From: Candidatus Altimarinota bacterium
GTDB lineage: Bacteria > Patescibacteriota > Gracilibacteria > BD1-5 > UBA6164
NCBI GenBank assembly: GCA_027066255.1
Contig: JAMOOA010000173.1
Location: 1-6,095 of the forward strand
Reading direction: 5' to 3'
Length of the DNA: 6,095 nucleotides
The notes below the pieces were generated by a model that did not search any database, was not told the origin of the DNA, and saw only the letters and a list, made by a program, of their open reading frames with translations. Position 1 is the stretch's first letter; each line of letters opens with the position of its first letter. The translations under genes were made by a program, and so were the position numbers. This document shows, in pieces, positions 1 to 6,095 of the stretch.

Positions 1-64
1 ATGATAAAATCATACAAAAAAGCTCAAGGTTTGCAATTAAAAAAAAAATCTTAAAATATACACT
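1..64. other. Left-edge AT-rich leader, possibly the tail of a cut-off upstream gene
   Basis: An open frame runs from base 1 to a TAA at 52-54 (17 codons, Lys-rich). It could be the last codons of a gene that lies mostly outside the window, or chance. The rest is A/T-rich leader for the gene starting at 65, including a run of ten A at 39-48. No Shine-Dalgarno-like block is present before that start. Confidence 0.25.
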
Positions 65-1543
65 ATGAAAAAGCATGAGATTACATTTAGTCTACTAAAA
101 ATACCTCTCGATTTCACCGTTGTTTTTGGAGCATTTTTTATTGCGCGAAAGATTAGACTTGCTACAGATTTGATACCAGGAGTCTCGCTTCCCATTCAAA
201 CAATAAATACTCACGAGCTCTTGTATTTCTCTTTCTTTGGGGCAATACTTTATGTGCTCTTATTTGCAACCCATGGACTCTATAGTATACAGATATCTAG
301 CTCCAAAGTGAAGGAATTCCTTGATATAGTGCGATATGCCTTTTATTGGTTTCTATTCTTTTCTCTGTGAGTTTTTCTATGAAAATGAATTCTCTATCAA
401 GATGTCGAGATTCCAAGACTTATCATTCTTTTTACTTTTATACTCACGATTCTCTTCACGACGCTTGGAAGGATTATATTGAACAATATACAGTATTTCC
501 TTTTGCAAAAAGGTGTTATAACAAAAAGAAAGCTCGTACTTATTCACAATAAGACAGATAAAAAACTCAAGGAACTTTATCAAGACATCAGTGATTCAAA
601 GATATATACAATACTTTGATACATACATGAAAAAAAAGTATCATGAGTAAAAAACACCCCCTATCTTGGGAGTATCTGAGAACTTGAAAAGATCTTCAAA
701 AGCAAACAGTGTGATGAAATACTTTACATAGATAGTGACTATGGGAAAAAAGACCTCTTCTATATATGGGAACTTTGTAAAATATTTGGTATTAGGTATA
801 GATACATTACTCATTCTTTTGATATAACACGAACTAACACAACTCTCTCCCTTATAAATAAAACTCCTGTAATAGAAATACTGAATACTCCTCTTGAAAA
901 TTGGGGAAGGGTGCTCAAAAGAATTCTTGATATAGTTGGAGGATGTGTAGGTCTCATAGCTTCCCTTCCTCTTATAATAGTCGTAGCTATACTCATAAAA
1001 ATAGAGGACCCTCAGGGGCCTATTATCTATAAAAACAGAAGAATAGGACAAAGTGGCGAGCTTTTTGACTGTTTCAAATTTAGATATCTCAAATGGAAGT
1101 ACTGTACAAAAGAAAGCTACAATACAGGAGAAAACGATGACGAAGCACTCCAGTATGAAAAGGAACTCATAAAAAAACAAAACTCTCGCAAATGACCCCT
1201 CTACAAAATACAAGACGACCCTCGAAAAACAAAGATATGAGCTTTTATAGAAAAATACTCTATAGACGAAATACCTCAATTCTTTAACGTCCTCAAAGGA
1301 GATATGAGTCTTGTATGACCACGCCCACATCAGCCAAGAGAAGTAAAGAAATATGAACAATACCAAAAAAGACTTCTGACAATAAAACCATGAATGACAT
1401 GAATGGCTCAAGTCCATTGAAGGGAATGAAATAACTTTGTAAAAGAAGCGAAACTTGATATATTCTACATTGAAAATTGGAGTATTCTCCTTGATATAAA
1501 AATACTTTTAAAAACATTTTGAACTATTTTAAAAAGAAAATAA
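65..1543 (+). CDS. Polyprenyl-phosphate sugar-1-phosphate transferase (exopolysaccharide/O-antigen initiating enzyme)
   Basis: With UGA read as Gly this is a 492-residue protein, the usual size for polytopic initiating transferases of the WbaP/CpsE class. Such enzymes transfer a sugar-1-phosphate from a nucleotide sugar to undecaprenyl phosphate at the cytoplasmic face of the membrane. Four hydrophobic segments lie at about residues 9-28, 50-72, 88-106 and 119-140. A soluble central region covers about 155-265, resembling the CoA_binding_3 position. The catalytic bacterial sugar transferase domain runs from about 280 to 492. It has a membrane helix (286-312), KFR (338-340), the catalytic Asp-Glu pair D401-E402 in SIDEIPQFFNVLKGDMS, then VGPRP (G418), GMTG (443-446) and a C-terminal IENWSILLDIKILLKT block. 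Fourteen of about 32 glycines are UGA, including G418, G443 and G446. ATG 65 is the only start after the in-frame TAA at 38. The sugar specificity cannot be read from the sequence. Confidence 0.93.
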
Positions 1544-1548
1544 TTTCT

Positions 1549-3054
1549 ATGAAAAAAATACTTTTGGCTCTACTGTTCTCTACTATCTTATTTACTCCCT
1601 TTACTCAAGCTGAGTGAATAGACAATGTAGAAATACAAAAAGAAACATCTATTCCCTTTTGAGATACTTTCAAAGTAGATATCTCTGATAAGATAAACGA
1701 TTTCCAAGAAACTCTTTGAAATGAAGACCTAATATTTGAATGGGACGTAAAAAGAAGATCTACTATACAGGGACCCCTTCTGGAAATAAAATTTGAAGAA
1801 TCAGGAATAAAGGATGTCCGACTCAATATTTTTTCTCAACAGTGATGACAAAAAACACTATTAAAAGACTACCAATTTGAAGTTTTTGTTTATAGAAAAA
1901 GTATTCCCTTCCTTTTTAGTACAAGTATTCCCCAGGCTCAGAAAGATGATTTTATAAATTTATGAAGAAATTCAGGGATATATATCTATGATGTACTTAC
2001 TTCTTCAGAACAGAACCTCTATGGAGAAAACATACTTCAAAAACTCAATAAGTATTGGTCTACAGAAAAAGGAAAAGCTGATTTCATAGGTGTTTGGGGA
2101 GAGAAAGAGTTTCTCTTTAGTGTTATATCAAAACTCAACAAGGAACAAGAAAATAGTGAAAATCAAAAAAGTATAAACTTCCTCCTTATCTCTCCTTTTA
2201 ATGGGAATATTCTCCAAGGGTACTTATGAAATCTCATCACCAACAAAGACTATATATCAGAAACGATTATTATAGACGATACTCTTAACCTCCAAATAAC
2301 AAAATCCCCAGAAAAAATATCCCAGCTCAGGACTCAACTCACAAGTAATGGATATAATTTTATAGATGTAAATACAAAAGAAGGGATTAGTAAATACTTC
2401 TTTCTTTCACGTTTCATAAATACGTTGTCGAATTCTGGAATAAATACTACCGATATCTTTATCCTCATAATGATTCCTTTCATCCTTACGATGATTAGTT
2501 TTATGAAACACTTCATTGGGATATCTCCCATAGGGATAACTATTCCCCTTTTTCTTTCTATTCTTTTTTACAAGATTGGTATACCTTTCACATTTTGAAT
2601 GATTGTACTTCTTTTTTCTATCAATTTCTTTATATCAAGATGGACAAATAAATACAACCTCCTCTATACTCCGAAAATCAGTTTTCTCACAACAATAAAT
2701 ATAGTATGTTTCTTCCTCGCTCTTGAACTCTGACTTAGGTACGATTTATTCGTATTAGAGCTTACTGATATCGTCTATGTTATATTCTTTATCGTTATTG
2801 CTGAGAGAATCATTACCATAGTAGTAGCTAAGGAATTTAGAGAGTATAGAAGAAATCTCTGAGGAACGATACTTATCTGATTCTTCTGATTTCTCCTACT
2901 TCAAATTCCTTTTTTTCAGGTTTTTATACTTGCTTATCCAGAGATCATTATTCTTCTCATTCCTATCAATTTTATGATAGGAAGATTCACGGGTCTCCGC
3001 GTAACTGAGTATCTCAGATTTAAGGAAATTATTAAAAACATAGAAGAAGAGTAA
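1549..3054 (+). CDS. 7TM inactive-transglutaminase-type membrane protein with secreted N-terminal region
   Basis: The protein has 501 residues with 12 UGA-Gly codons. A signal peptide (MKKILLALLFSTILFTPFTQA, likely cut near residue 21) is followed by about 280 residues that should lie outside the membrane. Seven hydrophobic segments follow, at about 303-320, 330-345, 351-367, 379-397, 402-425, 437-460 and 463-480. The C-terminal part matches the pattern I know for the '7 transmembrane helices usually fused to an inactive transglutaminase' family (7TM_transglut): a K/R-H-x-I-G entry, an ER pair after the fifth helix, YPE before the last helix, and GRFTGLRVTEYLRF at about 478-491. I see no Cys-His-Asp transglutaminase triad in the outer region, which I cannot assign to a named domain. 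The start lies 5 bases after the sugar transferase stop, so the two are probably cotranscribed. The family's biochemical role is not established; an envelope role is inferred from topology and neighbour. Confidence 0.82.
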
Positions 3055-3150
3055 TTATATTTTACTGTTCTCTCTAGCAGTTATGATCCTTTTAGCTTCT
3101 TTAACTCTATCTAATGTCAGCTTAGAGGGGTGTAATATTTTCAAAAACTG
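3055..3150 (-). pseudogene. Coding-like tail beyond an in-frame TAA of the minus-strand gene
   Basis: The frame that stops at TAA 3153-3151 stays open for 31 more codons to a second TAA at 3057-3055. It reads as plausible protein, including SKLTLDRVKEAKRIITAREN, an amphipathic charged helix. A single C-to-T change (CAA, Gln, to TAA) would explain the stop. If the original gene ended at 3055, its stop would directly abut the stop of the plus-strand gene at 3052-3054, a tight convergent layout typical of compact genomes. An imperfect inverted repeat (3125-3135 with 3151-3164, seven GC-rich pairs, a 3-base bulge, then four more pairs) overlaps the stop; it has no T-tract and is not a clear terminator. 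Confidence 0.4.
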
Positions 3151-3804
3151 TTACAATACCCCTCCTTTCTCTCTTGCTGATATTAGTCTTTCTCTGTTAA
3201 AGGACTTCCAAGTTTTCTCGTCTGGGAAGGCTTCAAGATAATCTCTTTCAATATCTTGAGGTGTGCTTATCGCTTTAACATAACACTTTTCTCCATCTGA
3301 TACAATATAGATTTTTACAAGATAAGGGCGTCATAAATAATAACCTAATCGATGTATTTTTACCGAATCAAATCCCCAAGACCGAAAGTCCTTTTCTGTA
3401 ATACTAACATACAAGTCAGATTTAAATACTTTTGAAATAGATTCATGCCTAGATGCAACCATGCTCCCTAATAGCGAGAAGTCGCCTCTATGTTCACTAA
3501 AGTTAACAATCCTCTTTTGCGACAATAAATCTGAAAGAGGGCCTCGTCAGTAGTCGTAATGGCCAAAAGAAGCATCTTCTTGAAAAGAGTCAATATCCTT
3601 TTCTCAGTCAATAGAATAGGTTGTTCATACTTCCACTATCATACCATTTGGTCAAGTCTTTCCTCTAACGAAGATTGCCTCCTTTTCTTCTGACTTTTTT
3701 TTTACGAGATAAAACAAAATCTTCTTTATATACAAGTGTATTCCTTCATCTATGATATTGAAGAAAGTAGACTTCTTGATTTTCTCTTGATGTTTGTATC
3801 TCCA
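3151..3804 (-). CDS. 3' fragment of a frameshifted minus-strand gene, unknown product
   Basis: This frame is open from 3804 down to TAA at 3151 and carries five UGA-Gly codons. Its only ATG is at 3642-3640, which would give 163 residues. However, coding-like sequence starts further upstream, at the A9 run (3703-3695) where the upstream fragment loses its frame. The reading KSEEKEAIFVRGKTGPNGM joins smoothly onto the upstream fragment if one A is dropped. Later stretches include GHYDYGRGPLSDLL, SEHRGDFSLLGSMVASRHES and a C-terminal part with YLVKIYIVSDGEKCYVKAIS. I do not recognise a family with certainty. The fragment has no signal peptide or membrane segment, so the product would be cytoplasmic. 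It is best read as the C-terminal third of one protein of about 516 residues (548 with the tail past the TAA). Confidence 0.6.
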
Positions 3805-4702
3805 TTATGGGAGTATGATTTTTATCAAAATGATCAAGGTTTTTTACATAAATATACATATCAATGATTGCCTTATAATCAAATATCCTCCTATTAAGGA
3901 TATTTATATCTTCAGTACTATTAATTGTGCTTTTACTATAAAATCATCACTCTTTTATTATCTCTCATCATTGTACAGTAATAGCATCTTGGTATAAGAA
4001 TTCTCATTCTACAGATGAGTATCTTTCTTTACTAAATATATAGTACCTGTCTAGTATATCTTTATCAGCAATAACACTATGATTAATTCATGGAATATAT
4101 TCCCAAAAAGAAAAGCTAGAATCCTTTAATAGAAGACTTACTTTCTCATTTGTGAGGTTAGCTAAGTGAAGATAGTCAGAATAAGAAAAAAACAAGAGCC
4201 TTCTTATCCATTCTTCATTTGGAATATCTCAATAAGAGTCAATTACCCTTTTTATCTCATTTCTTTTATCGGCATCATTCGCCCCTATATGCTCTGCTAA
4301 ATATTCAGGGACTTTATCGTCTACCAGCCCCTGTATTATTGCATAATCAAGAGTAGATTTTACAACCTTGTTATCTTTAGATAGAGAAATACTTCGTGGG
4401 GTAATACTATAACTACTTCATAAACCTGACACTCATGCATATTCTTGGGGATTATCACTTCTCATTATGAATTTACTTCATGATTCCATAGCCTCTTCCA
4501 GAGAACTAAACCTTTTAGGAACGAGTAGTCCTCACTCAGACTCTACGTAATCCCCTATCTCTCTCTTTGGTTGGATAGGTCTATTTGCAAGAAATCTATC
4601 CTTACAGTCTAAAAGAAGCTGAACCTCAAACTTTGTTCATCCTTTCCAGTCTTTGAAAGGAACACCCTCCTCTTCAGGTGATTTATATAATCTTTCTATC
4701 AA
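3665..4702 (-). CDS. 5' fragment of a frameshifted minus-strand gene, possible ATP-grasp/PEP-synthase-like protein
   Basis: With UGA as Gly (13 codons, including two UGA-UGA pairs near 3970 and 3951) this frame is open from 4726 to TAG 3667-3665. No ATG lies near the 5' end; TTG at 4702-4700 (M-IERLYKSPEEEGVPF) is the best start and gives 345 residues. A TAA at 4729-4727 blocks any earlier one. The last 13 codons after the A9 run (3703-3695) look spurious, because the coding pattern continues in the frame of the downstream fragment. The stretch LLVPKRFSSLEEAMESGSKF followed by IMRSD and a Gly/Ser-rich segment, and later VYFLQYHRGRN, loosely recall the RSS and LQ-x-R blocks of PEP synthase/PPDK N-terminal ATP-grasp domains. 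That likeness is a weak inference from memory. No signal peptide or membrane helix is seen. A genuine pseudogene, a sequencing error, or a slippage-expressed gene are all possible. Confidence 0.6.
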
Positions 4703-4728
4703 AGAAAAAAGAGTTATTTTGTAGTCTT

Positions 4729-4757
4729 ATATGATATATATTAAGTATATATCATAT
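4729..4757. repeat. 29-base AT-only perfect palindrome between tsaE and the broken gene
   Basis: Arms of 12 bases (ATATGATATATA and its exact complement) flank a 5-base centre. The left edge touches the TAA that bounds the broken gene's frame, and the right edge directly abuts the tsaE stop at 4758-4760. It has no G/C-rich stem or adjacent T-tract on the minus strand, so it is a poor intrinsic terminator. A repressor operator or a promoter element (the arms contain TATGAT-like -10 boxes) for the downstream minus-strand gene is a possible reading. Confidence 0.5.
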
Positions 4758-5144
4758 TTAGTCAATGATGATTTCTCTCTCTCCTTCTACTCATGTCTTC
4801 TCTAATTTTATAGATATATCTGGAGAATAGTGTTTTTCTATAAGTTCTGGCCATTCAATAATGATAACTCCTTCATTATTATCAAGGACTTCTTCTCACC
4901 CTATAGCAATAAACTCATTATAACTCGAGAGTCGATAGAGATCAAAGTGATATGTATCCTCTATTTTGTTATAATACGTATAGGTTGGTGAGGTTACTTC
5001 TTTCTTTATTCAGAGAAGAGTATTGATGATATGTTTTGAGAGGGTTGTTTTTCCTGATCAAAGGTCTCCATATAGAAAGATAAGACACGGTTTTTGTATA
5101 TCCAATTGTAGCGTATCTATGGTATTAAGAGTGTATTTAGTCAT
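4758..5144 (-). CDS. tsaE: tRNA threonylcarbamoyladenosine biosynthesis protein TsaE (YjeE), P-loop ATPase
   Basis: This small ATPase works with TsaB and TsaD in making the t6A modification at position 37 of ANN-decoding tRNAs in the cytoplasm. The 128-residue product is near the usual length for the family. Walker A reads GDLGSGKTT (residues 26-34), with G29 encoded by UGA. It is followed by the family signatures VTSPTYTYYN, YHFDLYRL and IIIEWPE. Four of nine glycines are UGA. ATG 5144 gives the normal short N-terminus (MTKYTLNTIDTLQLDI) before the P-loop strand. No Shine-Dalgarno block precedes it; the leader contains CTATAAACTATTG, where TATAAA could be a -10 box. The gene is transcribed away from the STAS gene, with 91 bases between the two starts. 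tsaB and tsaD are not in the window. Confidence 0.95.
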
Positions 5145-5170
5145 TGTTCAATAGTTTATAGTTCGAAAAT

Positions 5171-5199
5171 TTGCGTAATATTTTTATTTGAGATATACT
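5171..5199 (+). promoter_or_regulatory. Probable sigma-70-type promoter for the STAS gene
   Basis: TTGCGT (5171-5176) and TATACT (5194-5199) are separated by exactly 17 bases. The predicted start of transcription is near 5206, giving a leader of about 30 bases before ATG 5236. The site lies in the 91-base gap between divergent tsaE and the STAS gene. Confidence 0.5.
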
Positions 5200-5235
5200 A
5201 CTTGTATATTCACTTATTTAACTAATTGTAATTTT

Positions 5236-5586
5236 ATGGAAACGCTTATAGAAGTAAACAAAAAGGAAGAAAATGGAGTTATTATTTTTAACTTCGCTGG
5301 AGAACTCGACGAAACAAACGCAGACAAGACCTTTACTTCCATCTATGAAGAAATAGGAGACTTCTCTGAAAAGAAGATTCTATTCAACCTTGCAGGTCTC
5401 AAATACCTCAACTCAAAATCTATCGGGTATATCGCTGATGTATTTTCAAACATCGAAGACAACGAAGGACAGATGCATATCTCTAACTGTGATGAAGGAG
5501 TAAAGGATGTCCTCGAGCTCGTAGGAATTACAACTATCATACCAACTGTTGAGACTCAAGAAGAAGCTCTGAAAGCTATGGCATAA
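5236..5586 (+). CDS. STAS-domain protein (anti-sigma factor antagonist-like)
   Basis: The 116-residue protein is a single STAS domain, the fold of SpoIIAA/RsbV antagonists that bind anti-sigma kinases in partner-switch signalling. It shows the first strand VIIFNFAGELDETNA, the central KKILFNLAGLKYLNSKSIGYIAD and the terminal VKDVLELVGI helix. At the usual DSSG phospho-serine loop it has NSKSIG. Aligned to SpoIIAA, the Asp is Asn, the normally phosphorylated Ser is Lys, and a Ser remains one position before and one after. Phospho-control may therefore be altered or absent. ATG 5236 is chosen because TTG 5188 would add 16 residues without family support. All eight glycines are GGN and C-ending codons are favoured, unlike neighbouring genes. 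No kinase or sigma factor partner is in the window. A promoter lies upstream and a terminator starts 14 bases after the stop. Confidence 0.85.
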   Translation: METLIEVNKKEENGVIIFNFAGELDETNADKTFTSIYEEIGDFSEKKILFNLAGLKYLNSKSIGYIADVFSNIEDNEGQMHISNCDEGVKDVLELVGITTIIPTVETQEEALKAMA

Positions 5587-5599
5587 AATCTAAACATTC

Positions 5600-5635
5600 T
5601 AAAAAACCACTCATAAATATATGAGTGGTTTTTTA
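5600..5635. terminator. Bidirectional intrinsic terminator between convergent genes
   Basis: A perfect 16-base-pair hairpin with a 4-base loop has a central ACCACTCAT/ATGAGTGGT stem flanked by six A on one side and six T on the other. It therefore ends in a T-run on both strands. It lies 14 bases after the STAS stop and 9 bases after the asparaginase-family stop, so it can serve both transcripts. Confidence 0.9.
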
Positions 5636-5643
5636 TATTTTCT

Positions 5644-6095
5644 TTAATCATACTCTATCTCGCTCACTTCCCCCACGTAATCCTTCACTATTTCATTTTT
5701 GATATCCTTCGGATCAGTAACTCCTCGAGCAAGCAACCACATAAGCTTCACTTCTGCCATCGCATCCGTGAGATCACCAGTGGGTATTGCTCAAGCCTTT
5801 ATAGCCATAATAGCAGGTTCGTCGTTGGTTTCTTTATAAGAGTTTCCTCACACAAACTTTGTGGATATAAGTACAGGAATATTGATATTCTTTGTTGCTT
5901 CCTCTATCAGTGGTATAAACGAGTAATCCCCTATCGTTGGAACAGATCCTGCTCCATGTGATTTGAGGATAATCCCTCGACATGCACGATTATTGAGAAC
6001 AGAGCGTATAATAAATGGATTCTGTCCTGGAGTTAAATCTATAGTCACTATCCCTGTTTGAAATTTAGTAGAAATAGGAGAATAATCTTTTTTAT
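5644..6095 (-). CDS. Asparaginase-family protein (type I L-asparaginase or GatD-like), C-terminal part
   Basis: This gene enters from the right edge; the last 149 codons are visible, ending at TAA 5646-5644. The visible part matches the C-terminal domain of type I asparaginases, which hydrolyse L-asparagine to aspartate and ammonia: a TIDLTPGQNPFIIRSVL segment, then CRGIILKSHGAGSVPT (the small domain's substrate-side loop), a strand INIPVLISTKF, and PTGDLTDAMAEVKLMWLLA. The N-terminal catalytic Thr motifs lie outside the window, so activity cannot be judged. The related GatD subunit of archaeal Glu-tRNA(Gln) amidotransferase shares this domain and is not excluded, but is less likely in a bacterium. 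Two glycines (codons at 5850-5848 and 5793-5791) are UGA; reading them as stops would truncate the domain. It converges on the STAS gene and shares its terminator. Confidence 0.85.

Noticed and set aside
31..62. Possible promoter before the sugar transferase (TTGCAA with TAAAAT or TATACA)
   Set aside because: Spacings of 15 or 20 bases are poor and the region is so AT-rich that such matches are expected by chance.
377..583. Minus-strand open frame opposite the sugar transferase gene
   Set aside because: It lies antisense to the transferase frame, which is continuous here once UGA is read as Gly; the product has no recognisable features.
641..1417. 258-codon minus-strand open frame
   Set aside because: It is antisense to the catalytic domain of the sugar transferase; the Cys/Phe/Tyr-rich translation is a mirror of that gene's codon use.
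65..3054. Interpretation as many frameshifted or nonsense-mutated pseudogenes under the standard code
   Set aside because: All interruptions are UGA at glycine positions; reading UGA as Gly restores two intact full-length proteins.
3125..3164. Inverted repeat as terminator for the convergent genes
   Set aside because: The stem has a 3-base bulge, a long 15-base loop and no T-run on either strand after it.
3794..3997. Plus-strand open frame of 67 codons
   Set aside because: It is antisense to the long minus-strand frame that carries the coding pattern; no start context or family resemblance.
5188..5235. TTG start extending the STAS protein by 16 residues
   Set aside because: It lies within the probable promoter spacer and the added residues do not belong to the STAS domain.
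1..6095. CRISPR arrays, tRNA or rRNA genes, insertion sequences
   Set aside because: No spaced direct repeats, cloverleaf-like segments, conserved rRNA stretches or transposase motifs were seen on either strand.

Overview
The window reads correctly only if UGA is translated as glycine (genetic code 25). Under the standard code the main genes break into short pieces. With UGA read as Gly they become full-length, and UGA falls on invariant glycines: the GPRP and GMTG motifs of a polyprenyl-phosphate sugar transferase and the Walker A glycine of TsaE. With the low G+C content, this points to a Gracilibacteria (BD1-5) or Absconditabacteria (SR1) genome from the Patescibacteria/CPR group. I cannot tell which of the two from this window.

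Layout. Positions 65-1543 (+) encode a membrane sugar-1-phosphate transferase that starts surface-polysaccharide synthesis. Five bases later, 1549-3054 (+) encodes a secreted-then-membrane protein of the '7TM with inactive transglutaminase' type. These two look like one envelope operon. Positions 3055-4726 (-) hold a long unrecognised gene that looks broken: a reading-frame shift at a run of nine A (3695-3703), an in-frame TAA at 3151-3153 followed by 31 more coding-like codons, and only a TTG as possible start. A 29-base AT-only palindrome (4729-4757) separates it from tsaE (4758-5144, -), the ATPase of the t6A tRNA-modification complex. A short divergent promoter region (5145-5235) leads to a STAS-domain regulator (5236-5586, +). 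A bidirectional hairpin terminator (5600-5635) is shared with the convergent, window-truncated asparaginase-family gene (5644-6095, -).

How the genes relate. The left pair serves the cell surface. tsaE is tRNA housekeeping, the STAS protein is probably a signalling or partner-switch component, and the asparaginase-family protein belongs to amino-acid or amide metabolism. Apart from the 65-3054 operon I see no functional link between neighbours. None of the four clear ATG starts has a Shine-Dalgarno-like purine block, and leaders are very AT-rich. The STAS gene uses no UGA-Gly at all, while neighbouring genes encode about 40% of their glycines with UGA.
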